Source: Streptomyces caeruleatus
Lineage (GTDB): Bacteria > Actinomycetota > Actinomycetes > Streptomycetales > Streptomycetaceae
Reading direction: 5' to 3'
DNA length: 64,000 bases
NCBI RefSeq assembly: GCF_001514235.1
Contig: NZ_KQ948942.1
Location: forward strand, 62,001-126,000
Under the pieces are notes generated by a model that saw only the letters and a list, made by a program, of their open reading frames with translations, did no database searches and was not told where the DNA came from. Positions 16,922 to 26,031 of this stretch are shown here, piece after piece. A program made the translations under genes and the position numbers. Every line of letters starts with the position of its first letter. Positions within the stretch are counted from its first letter, which is position 1.

Positions 16922-18580
16922 CTACCCGGTCTGCATCCCCGCCGCATTGGGCCAACTCTGACTGTTGGGCCATCCGGTCGCCGGCGCGGGCGACAATCCG
17001 GGCGCCGGCCCCGTAGTACCCCGCACCTGCGCCGCCGTGAGCCCACCCCGGGCCGGCACCCCGGGCGGCGTGGGCCCGGGTGGCACCACAGCAGCGGCGG
17101 GCGCCACAGCAGCGGCGGGCGCCACAGGCGACGGGAACGGCATCGGCGCGGGGGCGGGCGCGGCGGGCGCGGGGGCCGGCATCGGGGCCGGGGCCGGAGC
17201 GACAGGTGCGGGCGCCGGCATGGGCGCCGGCATGGGAGTCGGCATGGGAGTCGGCATCGGCGTAGGCATAGGCGTAGGCATAGGCGTCGGCATCTGCGCG
17301 ACGGCCGGCTGCGGCTGAGCCGCCGCAGGCATCGCGGTGCCCATGGCCTGCGCGGCCAGGCCCGGCATGCCGGAGCCGTTGGTGGAGCTGACCAACCGAT
17401 CCACGGCCGCCGTACCCGAGCTGTAGTTGGTCCCTGTACCCAGCTCGGGCACGGCGGCTCCCCTCCTGGACCCGTAGAGCACCTGCTCCAGGCCGGACAC
17501 CAGGCGACGCACGTCCACCTGGGGGCGCACCACGAGTCGCAGGAAGCGGCTGGACGAACCGATCTTGTTGCCGCACTCGCGGACCAGGATCCGGTGCTCG
17601 GTGAGCAGCCGGTCGCGGACCACGGTGCCTTCCGCGCCGACGGGAAGGCGCACGAAGAGGAAGTTGCCCTGCGACGGATACACCGTCAGGCCGGGCAGCT
17701 GGGCCAGATGGCTGGCCATGTCGAGACGGTCCCGGCGCACCTGGTGCAGGCTCTGCGCGTACTCGGCGCCGTGGTTCTTGAGCATGAACACCACGTGCTC
17801 GGCGAACGCGTTGAGGTTCCACTTCGGCAGCATCGAGCGGACCATGCCGGCCAGGGCCGGGTTGGCGACGAGGTAGCCGAAGCGGATGCCGTGCAGACCG
17901 AAGTTCTTGCCGAGGGAGCGCAGGACGATGACGTTCGGGCGCAGCATCGCCTCCTGCACCACCGAGGGCTCCTGCTCGGCGTCCGCGAACTCCAGGAACG
18001 ACTCGTCGACGATGACCAGGTCCAGGTCGGCCATCGCGTCCATGAACTGCACGAGCGCGTGCTTGTGGAGGTAGCCGCCGTCGGGGTTGTTCGGGTTGCA
18101 GATCACGGCCACCCGGGTCCCCCGGGCGCGGATGAACTCGGCGTACTGGGCCAGGTCCAGAGCGAAACCGCTGGACTCCTGGAGCGGGAACATGTCGACC
18201 CGCTTGCCGGTCTCCATGGGCTGGTCCGTCCAGCGGCCGAACGTGGGGACGGGGATGGCGAGGGACTCACGGACCAGGAGATGGTCGATCCAGGTGATCA
18301 GCTCGGTGGAGCCGTTGCCCATGGCCACGCACTGCGGCGGGAGCTGGAGCAGGCTGCACAGCTCGGCCGTGATCGTGTCCGCGCTGCTCGGGTAGTACGT
18401 GATGATGTCCCGCAGCCGGGCCCCCATGTCCTGGAACATCTCCGGCGTCGGGAAGTACGGGTTGCAGGGAATACAGAAGTCGACCGGACCGGCTCCCTCG
18501 CCGCCCTCACGCGTCAGCGCCGCCATCGACGGGCTGTGTGCCGCCGTGCTGCGGAACAGCGAGGTGACGTTGTCGGCCAT
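16922..18580 (-). CDS. PLP-dependent aminotransferase (HisC-like) with repetitive Pro/Met tail
   Basis: A 552-residue protein. Residues 30-385 are a fold-type I aminotransferase close to histidinol-phosphate or threonine-phosphate-decarboxylase-like enzymes: N-P-Y-F-P, GNGSTELI, CNPNNPDGGY, VDESFLEF and the PLP lysine K225 in SLGKNFGLHGIRFGYL. Enzymes of this type end near 360 residues; here about 165 extra residues follow, including repeated P-M-P-T and P-A-P-A units and an A/V/P-rich segment. That tail looks disordered and is not catalytic. The physiological substrate is unknown; no histidine genes are adjacent. The gene stands alone, convergent with the GH43 pair. Confidence 0.8.
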   Translation of the reverse strand: MADNVTSLFRSTAAHSPSMAALTREGGEGAGPVDFCIPCNPYFPTPEMFQDMGARLRDIITYYPSSADTITAELCSLLQLPPQCVAMGNGSTELITWIDHLLVRESLAIPVPTFGRWTDQPMETGKRVDMFPLQESSGFALDLAQYAEFIRARGTRVAVICNPNNPDGGYLHKHALVQFMDAMADLDLVIVDESFLEFADAEQEPSVVQEAMLRPNVIVLRSLGKNFGLHGIRFGYLVANPALAGMVRSMLPKWNLNAFAEHVVFMLKNHGAEYAQSLHQVRRDRLDMASHLAQLPGLTVYPSQGNFLFVRLPVGAEGTVVRDRLLTEHRILVRECGNKIGSSSRFLRLVVRPQVDVRRLVSGLEQVLYGSRRGAAVPELGTGTNYSSGTAAVDRLVSSTNGSGMPGLAAQAMGTAMPAAAQPQPAVAQMPTPMPTPMPTPMPTPMPTPMPAPMPAPAPVAPAPAPMPAPAPAAPAPAPMPFPSPVAPAAAVAPAAAVVPPGPTPPGVPARGGLTAAQVRGTTGPAPGLSPAPATGWPNSQSWPNAAGMQTG

Positions 18581-18705
18581 GGAACCTCCGAGTTTGGGTG
18601 GCCCGCGCGGGGGAGCACGGGCCGCCTTTACATACGGAGGCTGGGGTGGCGCTGTTCAACCACTGAGGAATCGGTGAGAACTTGTGGGCCACCTGTGAAG
18701 ATCCG

Positions 18706-19752
18706 TCAGCAGGTGAACGAGTGCACCGTCGTCGAGCGGTACGTCTGCCCGGGCCGCAGCACCGTCGACGGGAACGACGGCTTGTTCGGCGAGTCCGGGA
18801 AGTGCTGCGTCTCCAGGCAGAGCGCGTCGCCCTGCCGGTAGACGTTGCCGCCCGAGCCGACGAGCGTGCCGTCGAGGAAGTTGCCGGAGTAGAACTGCAG
18901 ACCCGGCTCCGTCGTCGCCATGCGCAGGGTGCGGCCGGACGACGGGTCCTTCAGCGTCGCGATCCACTCGGGGCGCGGCGAGATGCCCTTGTCGAGCACC
19001 CAGTTGTGGTCGAAGCCCTTGGCGTACAGCAGCTGCTGGTGGGCTTCGCGGAGGTCCTCGCCTATGCGCTTGGTGCGGCTGAAGTCGAAGGGGGTGTCCG
19101 CGACGGGGGCCGGCTCACCGGTGGGGATGAGGCCCGCGTCGACGGGGGTGTAGCGGGACGCGGCGATCTTCAGCTCTTGGTTCTCGATCGTGCCGCTGCC
19201 CTCGCCGGCGAGGTTCCAGTAGACGTGGCTGGTGAGGTTGACGACGGTGGCCTTGTCGGTGGTGGCCGTGTAGTCGATCCGCCAGTCGCCGTGCTTGGTG
19301 AGGGTGTACGTCACCTTCACCTTGAGCGTGCCCGGGTAGCCCATCTCGCCGTCGACGGAGGTGTGGTGCAGGTGCAGGCCGACGTCGGAGCCCTTGGCGA
19401 ACGGCTCGACGTCCCACACGTGCTGGTCGAAGCCCTTGGCGCCGCCGTGCAGGCTGTTCACGCCGTCGTTGACATCGACCTGGTGGGCGTCGCCGTCGAG
19501 AGTGAACCGGCCCTTGTCGATACGGTTGCCGTACCGGCCGATCAGCGCGCCGAAGTACGGGCTCCCCGCGACGTAGTCCTCGATGTTGTCGAAGCCCAGG
19601 GAGATGTTGGCGTACCGGCCGCGCCGGTCCGGGACCTCCAGGGACTGCACGATGCCGCCGTAGGAGAGGACCTTCATCCGCGTGCCGCCGTTGGCCAGCG
19701 ACCAGCTGTGGACCGTGGTGCCGTCGGCGAGGGTGCCGAAGAGGGACTTCAC
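18706..19752 (-). CDS. galM: Aldose 1-epimerase (mutarotase)
   Basis: A 348-residue galactose mutarotase-family protein. GALIGRYGNRI (residues near 65), NSLHGGAKGFDQHVW (catalytic His), SHVYWNLAG, FDHNWVLDKG and the C-terminal LETQHFPDSPN segment (catalytic Glu) are all present. It interconverts alpha and beta anomers of imported aldoses. It lies downstream of the leftward transporter operon but behind a strong terminator (19784-19807), so it is either read through or transcribed separately; only 66 bp separate it from the permease stop. A paralogue with the same motifs sits at 54696-55673. Confidence 0.92.
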   Translation of the reverse strand: MKSLFGTLADGTTVHSWSLANGGTRMKVLSYGGIVQSLEVPDRRGRYANISLGFDNIEDYVAGSPYFGALIGRYGNRIDKGRFTLDGDAHQVDVNDGVNSLHGGAKGFDQHVWDVEPFAKGSDVGLHLHHTSVDGEMGYPGTLKVKVTYTLTKHGDWRIDYTATTDKATVVNLTSHVYWNLAGEGSGTIENQELKIAASRYTPVDAGLIPTGEPAPVADTPFDFSRTKRIGEDLREAHQQLLYAKGFDHNWVLDKGISPRPEWIATLKDPSSGRTLRMATTEPGLQFYSGNFLDGTLVGSGGNVYRQGDALCLETQHFPDSPNKPSFPSTVLRPGQTYRSTTVHSFTC

Positions 19753-19783
19753 CGGCGTGTTGCCTCCGTCGCTGAAAAGAACA

Positions 19784-19807
19784 GGGCCCCGCCTTCCGGC
19801 GGGGCCC
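19784..19807. terminator. Terminator of the leftward sugar operon
   Basis: Perfect 10-bp arms GGGCCCCGCC and GGCGGGGCCC enclose a TTCC loop. Read on the minus strand it lies 11 bp after the permease stop and is followed by TGTTCTTTTC, a typical intrinsic terminator. Confidence 0.88.
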
Positions 19808-19818
19808 TCCTGCTGTAC

Positions 19819-21063
19819 TTACGAACCGACCTTGCGCTTGTTCCAGACGTCGAACCCGACCGCCGCCAGCAGCACCAGGCCCTTGATGACCTGCTGCCAG
19901 TCGGTGCCGATGCCGACGAGGTTCATGCCGTTGTTCAGCACGCCCAGGACCAGGCCACCGATGATCGCGCCGAGGACCGTGCCGACGCCGCCGCTCATCG
20001 ACGCGCCGCCGATGAACGAGGCGGCGATGGCCTCCAGCTCGAAGTTGAGGCCGGCCTTGGGAGAGGCCGCGTTGAAGCGGGCGGCGAAGACCAGACCCGC
20101 CAGGGCCGCGAGCATGCCCATGTTCAGGAAGACCAGGAAGGTGACCTTCTTGTCCTTCACACCCGACAGCTTGGCCGCGGGCAGGTTGCCGCCGATCGCG
20201 TAGATGTGGCGGCCGATGATCGCGTTGCGCATCACGTAGCCGAAGCCGACGAGCAGCACGCCCAGGATGAGCAGCACGATCGGGGCACCCTTGTAGCTGG
20301 CCAGCAGCATGGTGAGGGTGAGGATGGCGGCGCCCAGTGCCACCAGCTTCAGCAGGAACAGGTTGAAGGGCGGGACGTCGAGGGAGAACTCCTGCTGGCG
20401 GCGGCGGTCACGGAACTCCTGGAAGACCACGACCGCGATCATCGCGAAGCCGAGCAGCAGTGTGAGGTTGTGGTAGTTCGTGTTCGGACCGACCTCGGGC
20501 AGGAAGCCGTTGGCGACCTTCTGCAGGCCCTCGGGGAACGGGCCGAGGGTCTGGCCCTCCAGGAAGATCTCCGTGAGACCACGGAAGATCAGCATGCCCG
20601 CGAGGGTCACGATGAACGACGGTATGCCGCCGTAGGCGATGAAGAAGCCCTGGACCGCACCCGCGAGGGCGCCGACGGCCAGGCACAGCAGCACGGCGAG
20701 CGGCCATGGCATGTCGTGCTTGACCATGAACACGGCGGCCATGGCGCCGACGAACGCCGTCAGTGAGCCGACCGACAGGTCGATGTGGCCGGCGATGATG
20801 ACCAGCATCATGCCGATCGCGAGGATCAGGATGTAGCTGTTCTGCAGGACCAGGTTGGAGACGTTGCGCGGCAGCAGCAGGTCACCGTCGGTCCACACGG
20901 CGAACAGCGCCACGATCAGGCCGAGGGCGATCAGCATGCCGTACTGCCGCATGTTGCGGCGCATGCCGTCCAGCACCAGCTGGAGCAGGCCGTCACCCGC
21001 GGCCCCTCCGCTCTTGCCCGGCGGCGCGGGGGCCGGGGTCTTGGCGGTCACATCCGTGCTCAT
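19819..21063 (-). CDS. mmsB: Multiple-monosaccharide ABC transporter permease
   Basis: A 414-residue polytopic membrane protein with about ten hydrophobic segments. The conserved GHIDLSVGSLTAFVGA loop and the IGGNLPAAKLSGV segment near 290 are diagnostic of the RbsC/XylH/GguB permease family. A cytoplasmic insertion with an R-R-R-Q-Q-E-F stretch lies around residues 215-235, typical of the MmsB/GguB subgroup. Its ATG overlaps the ATPase stop as ATGA. With the lipoprotein and ATPase it forms a complete pentose or hexose importer. Confidence 0.92.
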   Translation of the reverse strand: MSTDVTAKTPAPAPPGKSGGAAGDGLLQLVLDGMRRNMRQYGMLIALGLIVALFAVWTDGDLLLPRNVSNLVLQNSYILILAIGMMLVIIAGHIDLSVGSLTAFVGAMAAVFMVKHDMPWPLAVLLCLAVGALAGAVQGFFIAYGGIPSFIVTLAGMLIFRGLTEIFLEGQTLGPFPEGLQKVANGFLPEVGPNTNYHNLTLLLGFAMIAVVVFQEFRDRRRQQEFSLDVPPFNLFLLKLVALGAAILTLTMLLASYKGAPIVLLILGVLLVGFGYVMRNAIIGRHIYAIGGNLPAAKLSGVKDKKVTFLVFLNMGMLAALAGLVFAARFNAASPKAGLNFELEAIAASFIGGASMSGGVGTVLGAIIGGLVLGVLNNGMNLVGIGTDWQQVIKGLVLLAAVGFDVWNKRKVGS

Positions 21064-22610
21064 CGGGATACCTCTTTGTCCTTTGTCATCTGACGCATCA
21101 GCGATTCCTGCGAGGCCTCGGCCCGCGAGAACTCACCGGTCAGCCGCCCCGCGGCCATCGTGTAGATGCGGTCACACATGCCGAGCAGTTCCGGCAGCTC
21201 GGAGGAGATGAAGACGACCGCCTTGCCCTGGGCGGCCAGCTGGTCGATGACCGTGTAGATCTCGTACTTGGCACCGACGTCGATGCCACGCGTCGGCTCG
21301 TCCAGGATCAGCACATCGGGACCCGCGAAGATCCACTTGCTGAGGACGACCTTCTGCTGGTTGCCGCCGGACAGCTTGCCCACCGGCTCGAAGACGGTCG
21401 GCGCCTTGATGTTCATGGACTTGCGGAAGCCCTCGGCGACCTGCCGCTCCTCGTGCTCGTCGACCACACCGCCCTTGGCGACCTTGCCCAGCGCGCTGAG
21501 CGAGATGTTGCGGTTGATGGTGTCGATGAGGTTGAGGCCGTAGTGCTTGCGGTCCTCGGTGACGTACGCGATGCCGTTCCTGACCGCCTCGGGGACGGAC
21601 TTCGTACGGATCTCCTTGCCGTCCTTGAGGACCGTGCCGCCGTGGTAGCGGCCGTAGGTCCGCCCGAAGACGCTCATCGCGAGCTCGGTGCGGCCGGCGC
21701 CCATCAGGCCCGCGATGCCGACGATCTCGCCGCGCCGCACGGACAGGGACACGTCGTCGACGACCTTGCGCTGCTGGTCGATCGGGTGGTGCACGGTCCA
21801 GTTGCGGATCTCCAGCGCGGGGGCGGAGCCCTCCTCCGGCTCGTGCGGGGTGCGGTCCGGGAACCGGTTCTCCAGGTCCCGGCCGACCATCCCGCTGATG
21901 ATCCGGTCCTCGGTGGTCTCCGGCGCCTTCACATCGAGCGTCTCGATGGTCTGGCCGTCGCGGATGATCGTCACCGAGTCGGCGACCTTGCGGATCTCGT
22001 TGAGCTTGTGGGAGATGATGATCGAGGTGATGCCCTGCTTCTTCAACTCCAGGATCAGATCCAGGAGTTTGCCGCTGTCCTCGTCGTTCAGGGCCGCGGT
22101 CGGCTCATCCAGGATGAGCAGCTTCACCTTCTTCGACAGCGCCTTCGCGATCTCCACCAGCTGCTGCTTGCCCACACCGATGTCGGCGACGCGGGTGTCC
22201 GGGTGGTCGCTGAGACCGACCCGGCGCAGCAGCTCGGTGGCGTGCCGCAGGGTCTCCCTCCAGTCGATGAACCCGCCCTTGGCGTGCTCGTTGCCGAGGA
22301 AGATGTTCTCCGCGAGGGAGAGGTACGGAGACAGCGCCAGTTCCTGGTGGATGATGACGATGCCGCGGTGCTCGCTCGCCCGGATGTCCTTGAACTCGCA
22401 GACTTCCCCCTCGAAGAGGATGTCCCCTTCGTAGGTGCCGTGCGGGTGGACGCCGGAGAGGACCTTCATCAGGGTCGACTTACCGGCGCCGTTCTCCCCG
22501 CAGATGGCGTGGACCTCGCCCTGCTGGACGGTCAGCGTGACGTCCGACAGCGCCTTGACGCCGGGAAAGGTCTTGACGATCGAGCGCATTTCCAGGACGG
22601 GTCCCGCCAT
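21060..22610 (-). CDS. mmsA: Multiple-monosaccharide ABC transporter ATP-binding protein
   Basis: A 516-residue tandem ABC ATPase. ATG 22610 is preferred because GGAAGG lies seven bases upstream; an in-frame TTG at 22625 precedes it. The first ABC domain has GENGAGKST (Walker A), a VGKQQLVEIAKAL signature and LILDEPTAAL. The second has a degenerate Walker A (AGLMGAGRTE), LSGGNQQKVVLSKW and LILDEPTRGID. Unequal domains are usual in RbsA/XylG/MmsA proteins. It couples ATP hydrolysis to the MmsB permease. Confidence 0.93.
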   Translation of the reverse strand: MAGPVLEMRSIVKTFPGVKALSDVTLTVQQGEVHAICGENGAGKSTLMKVLSGVHPHGTYEGDILFEGEVCEFKDIRASEHRGIVIIHQELALSPYLSLAENIFLGNEHAKGGFIDWRETLRHATELLRRVGLSDHPDTRVADIGVGKQQLVEIAKALSKKVKLLILDEPTAALNDEDSGKLLDLILELKKQGITSIIISHKLNEIRKVADSVTIIRDGQTIETLDVKAPETTEDRIISGMVGRDLENRFPDRTPHEPEEGSAPALEIRNWTVHHPIDQQRKVVDDVSLSVRRGEIVGIAGLMGAGRTELAMSVFGRTYGRYHGGTVLKDGKEIRTKSVPEAVRNGIAYVTEDRKHYGLNLIDTINRNISLSALGKVAKGGVVDEHEERQVAEGFRKSMNIKAPTVFEPVGKLSGGNQQKVVLSKWIFAGPDVLILDEPTRGIDVGAKYEIYTVIDQLAAQGKAVVFISSELPELLGMCDRIYTMAAGRLTGEFSRAEASQESLMRQMTKDKEVSR

Positions 22611-22642
22611 GGTCGTGCCTTCCAATCAGAGTGTGCCGGCGG

Positions 22643-23755
22643 TTAGTTGAGGTCGCTTTCCTTGATGTAGCCGGTGTCGACGACCTCCTTCTTGTAGTTG
22701 GCCTTGTCGACACTGACCGGGGTGAGCAGGTAGGCCGGGACGACCTTGGCGCCGTTGTCGTACGTCTTGGTGTCGTTCGTCTCGGGCTTCTTGCCGTTGA
22801 GCGCCGCGTCGACCATGTTCGAGGCGACCTTGGCGAGCTCACGGGTGTCCTTGTAGACGGTCATCGACTGCTCGTCGGCGATGATCGACTTCACCGAGGC
22901 GACCTCGGCGTCCTGGCCGGTGACGATCGGCCACGGCTTGGTCTTGGAGCCGTAGTCGTCCGAGCGCAGGGCGGAGAGGATGCCGATGGAGATGCCGTCG
23001 TACGGCGAGAGGACCGCGTCGACGCGCTCGCTCTTGTAGGCCGACGTCAGGATGTCGTCCATGCGCTTCTGGGCGGTGCCGCCGTCCCAGCGCAGGGTGG
23101 TGACCTGGTTCAGGGCGGTCTGCTTGGAGCGGACGACGAGCTGCTTCTTGTCGATGTACGGCTGCAGGACCTTCATCGCGCCGCCGAAGAAGTAGCGGGT
23201 GTTGTTGTCGTCGTTGGAGCCGGCGAACAGCTCGACGTTGAACGGGCCCTTCTTCGAGCCGTCCTTCAGGCCGAGCTTCTCGACGATGTAGTTGCCCTGG
23301 AGCTCGCCGACCTTCTCGTTGTCGAACGACGCGTAGTAGTCGACGTTCTTGGTGCCGAGGATGAGGCGGTCGTAGGAGATCACCGGGATCTTGGCGTCGG
23401 CGGCCTGCTGGAGCACGTTGTTCATCGACTTGTTGTCGATGGCCGCGACGATCAGCGCCTTGACGCCCTGCGTGATCAAGTTCTCGATCTGCGAGACCTG
23501 CTGGTCCGGGTCGTCCTCGCCGTAGACCAGCTTGGTCTTGTAGCCCTTCGACTCCAGGTCCGCGACGACGTTCTTGCCGTCGGCGATCCAGCGCTCGGAG
23601 GACTTGGTCGGCATCGCGATGCCGATGGTGGCGCCCTTGGTGTCCCCGCCCTCCTCCTTGCTGCCGCCCTCTCCGCTCTGGCCACAGGCGGACAGGGTCA
23701 GGGCGAGGGAGGCGGCTCCGGCTATGGCGGCGAGTGCGGCTCTGCGAGTGCGCAT
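22643..23755 (-). CDS. Sugar-binding lipoprotein of the MmsE/ChvE type
   Basis: A 370-residue lipoprotein. ATG 23755 has AAGGA about nine bases upstream; two earlier ATGs sit too close to that site. The lipobox LTLSAC lies at residues 19-24, followed by a Gly/Glu/Lys linker. The mature domain is a periplasmic-binding-protein fold for monosaccharides: GIAMPTKSSERWIADGK, LVYGEDDPDQQVSQIENLI, VISYDRLILGTKNVDYY and AVLSPYDGISIGILSALRS. The ChvE/XylF-like features point to pentose or galactose-type ligands. It is first in the mmsEAB group, 32 bp upstream of the ATPase. The 140-bp leader up to the next gene has no clear operator. Confidence 0.92.
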   Translation of the reverse strand: MRTRRAALAAIAGAASLALTLSACGQSGEGGSKEEGGDTKGATIGIAMPTKSSERWIADGKNVVADLESKGYKTKLVYGEDDPDQQVSQIENLITQGVKALIVAAIDNKSMNNVLQQAADAKIPVISYDRLILGTKNVDYYASFDNEKVGELQGNYIVEKLGLKDGSKKGPFNVELFAGSNDDNNTRYFFGGAMKVLQPYIDKKQLVVRSKQTALNQVTTLRWDGGTAQKRMDDILTSAYKSERVDAVLSPYDGISIGILSALRSDDYGSKTKPWPIVTGQDAEVASVKSIIADEQSMTVYKDTRELAKVASNMVDAALNGKKPETNDTKTYDNGAKVVPAYLLTPVSVDKANYKKEVVDTGYIKESDLN

Positions 23756-23895
23756 GGTCATCATCCTTGATGTGTGTGAGCAGGGCTCGGTGGGGCGGTG
23801 GCGAGGACGCTTCGAGGGTTGAACGGTGCAGACCCCGGGTGTGTCGGATTGTGTTCGACTGCGTCGTCTTCTGTGAAGGGGGTTTGTCCGGAACG

Positions 23896-24864
23896 TTATG
23901 CGGGAGTTTCGAATCTCTTCAGCGTCCCGGGCAGCCGTGAACCGAGAGGCGCCATGTCGCCGTCGGCTCCGTGCCGTGCGAGCAGGTCCAACGCCAGGCG
24001 TCCGCGCCGCACGCGTTCCTTGGCGGTGGCCAGCGTCAGGTCCCTCATGTGGTGCCCGTAGGGATAGATCCCCGGGGCCTTGGAGAGCCCGAACTTCAAG
24101 TAGAGCGGTGCGCCGCGCCGGATCAGCTCGGCGACCTCGTACATCCGGATGTAGCCGCCGAGATCGTCCGGGGCCTCGATGTACATGTCCATCGGGGCGG
24201 CGGAGACCCGCCGTATCTCGGTGAGGTGGTCGAGCGTCAGGTCGCTCGGCACGTTGATCGAGTCGCCGCCGAGGTTCTCGTACACCGCGTACGCGGCCGG
24301 GTTGACGGGGCCGATCAGCGCGCTCACCTTCAGCGTCGTGTCGGCCGGGATGATCCCGGCGGTGCGCGCCCGGTGCAGCGCCCACAGCACGCCCTCGTCG
24401 GCGACGAGCAGGCACTTGACGCCCAACTCCGTGGCCCTGACGGCGTCCTCGACGCACCCGGCCACCGCGTCGTGGCCCCGGGCGCGCAGTCCGGCGCCCT
24501 TGGAGTCGGTACGGGTGGAGCCGCCGATGTCCCAGGTGCCGCGCGGGCCGGTGAACAGGCAGAGCTCGATGTCGCGCTCGGCGGTCGCCTCCACCATCTC
24601 GGTGATCTCGGCGTCGGTGAGCATCCAGATGCCGCTGCCCTGGCTGATCCGGTGGACCGGCACATCGAGCCGCGAAGACTCCTTGAGGACCACGGCGAGC
24701 GCCTCGGGGCCCTCCACGGAGGGAACCTCGGTGCGCCAGCGGCCTCCGCCGGGGAAGGTGTGCGGAGAGGCGTCGGAGGGGTCGAGGGCGGGCGCCTCCA
24801 GGCCGAGTGCGGCGAGCGCCTGCTCGCCGGGGCGGCGCGGCGTCGGGGCGTGGGTGTCGGTCAC
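23896..24864 (-). CDS. TIM-barrel-like protein of unknown function in the sugar operon
   Basis: A 322-residue soluble protein; GTG 24864 follows AAGGA. It contains LKESSRLDVPVHRISQGSGIW, CLFTGPRGTWDIGG, a GVKCLLVADEGVLWALHRAR segment, then DSINVPSDLTLDHLTEIRR and MDMYIEAPDDLGGYIRMYE. These suggest alternating beta/alpha (TIM-barrel-like) structure, reminiscent of U32-type or aldolase-class proteins, but no catalytic signature is certain. Its place between a dehydrogenase and an importer argues for a role in catabolism of the imported sugar, perhaps as an aldolase or hydrolase. A regulon palindrome overlaps its leader 15 bp upstream. Confidence 0.6.
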   Translation of the reverse strand: MTDTHAPTPRRPGEQALAALGLEAPALDPSDASPHTFPGGGRWRTEVPSVEGPEALAVVLKESSRLDVPVHRISQGSGIWMLTDAEITEMVEATAERDIELCLFTGPRGTWDIGGSTRTDSKGAGLRARGHDAVAGCVEDAVRATELGVKCLLVADEGVLWALHRARTAGIIPADTTLKVSALIGPVNPAAYAVYENLGGDSINVPSDLTLDHLTEIRRVSAAPMDMYIEAPDDLGGYIRMYEVAELIRRGAPLYLKFGLSKAPGIYPYGHHMRDLTLATAKERVRRGRLALDLLARHGADGDMAPLGSRLPGTLKRFETPA

Positions 24865-24878
24865 AAGCTGTCCTTCTG

Positions 24879-24892
24879 TTCGATATTTCGGA
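24879..24892. promoter_or_regulatory. Candidate sugar-regulon operator, site 2
   Basis: TTCGATATTTCGGA is close to the ideal palindrome TTCGAAATTTCGAA. The extended core CGATATTTCGGACGATG differs by only one base from the site at 28831-28847. It lies just upstream of the ribosome site of the gene starting at 24864. Confidence 0.55.
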
Positions 24893-24984
24893 CGATGGTC
24901 GCGGCTCTGGTCGCGCGGGGCGTTGGGTGTACGCCGGTACGAAGTCGTCAGGTACCCCGTACCGGCGTACGGCTCAGGGGTGTG

Positions 24985-25989
24985 TCACGGCCGCAGCAGG
25001 ACCTTTCCGACCTTCGGGTCGCCGGACCCCACCAACTCGATGGCCTGCGGGAACTCCTCCAGCGGCAGTTCGTGCGTGACCAACGGGAGCGGGTCGAGGA
25101 GGCCGGCGCCGAAGACCCGCACGGTGTGCGCCCAGGCATCCGGTGCCGCGCCGAACACGGTCTGCACCTCCAGCTGCCGCACGACGAGATCGGTCGGGTC
25201 GAGCCCGTCGGCGCCCGGCGCCGGGATGCCCGTCAGGATCAGCCGTCCACCGCGGCGCAGCAGGGCGGCGGCGGTGCGCGCCGCGTCCGCGGACCCGGCG
25301 GTCTCGATGACGACGTCGAAGTCGCCGGGCAGTTCCTCGTCCTTGGTGCGGAAGTCCGTCGCGCCGAACCGCTTCGACAGCTCGGCCCGGTCCGGACGCG
25401 TCCCCACGACGAGCAGCTCGGCCGGCGAACCCGCCTTCAGGAACTGAACGGCGAACATCCCGAGCGTGCCGGTGCCCACCACGGCCACCCGCTCGCCCGG
25501 CACCGCCTTCGCCTTGAGCGCGGCGGCCGCGATGCACGCGGCCGGCTCCAGCAGCGCCGCCGCCGTCAGATCCGCGTCGTCCGGCAGCACGTGCAGCAGC
25601 CGGGCCGGAAGCGTGAGCGTGGGGGCCATGGCGCCCGGCTGGGTGAAGCCGGTCTCCTCGTAGCCCGCCGTGCACAGCGTCGTCTCGCCCGCGTGGCAGC
25701 GGTCGCAGACCTGGCAGTTCCTGAAGCCCTCGCCCACGACCTTGCGGCCCACCAGGCCCGAGGGGACGCCGTCGCCGACCGCCGCCACCGTCCCGGACCA
25801 CTCGTGGCCCGGCGTGAGCGGATAGCGGACGTACCCCTCCGGCCGGTTGCCCTGGAAGACCTCGCGGTCACTGCCGCAGATCCCCGAGGCGTGCACCCGG
25901 ACCAGGGCCTCGCCCGCTTCCGGCTGCCGGGGCTCGTGCGGGACGAGCCGGTGCTCGCCCGGGGCCTCGATCACGACGGCGGTGCTCAC
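24985..25989 (-). CDS. Zinc-dependent alcohol/polyol dehydrogenase (MDR family)
   Basis: A 334-residue medium-chain dehydrogenase. GTG 25989 follows AGGGAG. Catalytic zinc ligands are C38 (GICGSD) with H62-E63 (PGHEW); the structural zinc lobe is C92, C95, C98 and C106. The Rossmann motif is VVGTGTLGMFAVQF. The family oxidises sugar alcohols or aldoses with NAD(P). It follows the acid-sugar dehydratase by 37 bp, suggesting consecutive steps of an oxidative sugar pathway. A LacI-type operator sequence lies at 26018-26031, between the two genes. Confidence 0.87.
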   Translation of the reverse strand: MSTAVVIEAPGEHRLVPHEPRQPEAGEALVRVHASGICGSDREVFQGNRPEGYVRYPLTPGHEWSGTVAAVGDGVPSGLVGRKVVGEGFRNCQVCDRCHAGETTLCTAGYEETGFTQPGAMAPTLTLPARLLHVLPDDADLTAAALLEPAACIAAAALKAKAVPGERVAVVGTGTLGMFAVQFLKAGSPAELLVVGTRPDRAELSKRFGATDFRTKDEELPGDFDVVIETAGSADAARTAAALLRRGGRLILTGIPAPGADGLDPTDLVVRQLEVQTVFGAAPDAWAHTVRVFGAGLLDPLPLVTHELPLEEFPQAIELVGSGDPKVGKVLLRP

Positions 25990-26017
25990 TGGGACTCCCT
26001 GGGGCCGGGCCGACGGG

Positions 26018-26031
26018 TGTGGGCGCTCACA
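26018..26031. promoter_or_regulatory. LacI-type operator, site B
   Basis: TGTGGGCGCTCACA differs by one base from the perfect LacI-family palindrome TGTGAGCGCTCACA. It overlaps the stop of the dehydratase and lies 29 bp upstream of the dehydrogenase start. The likely binder is the LacI regulator at 27740. Confidence 0.55.

Noticed and set aside
17594..18841. Plus-strand frame of 415 codons opposite the aminotransferase
   Set aside because: It is antisense to a well-supported gene, is rich in His/Val/Arg and has no start site or domain.
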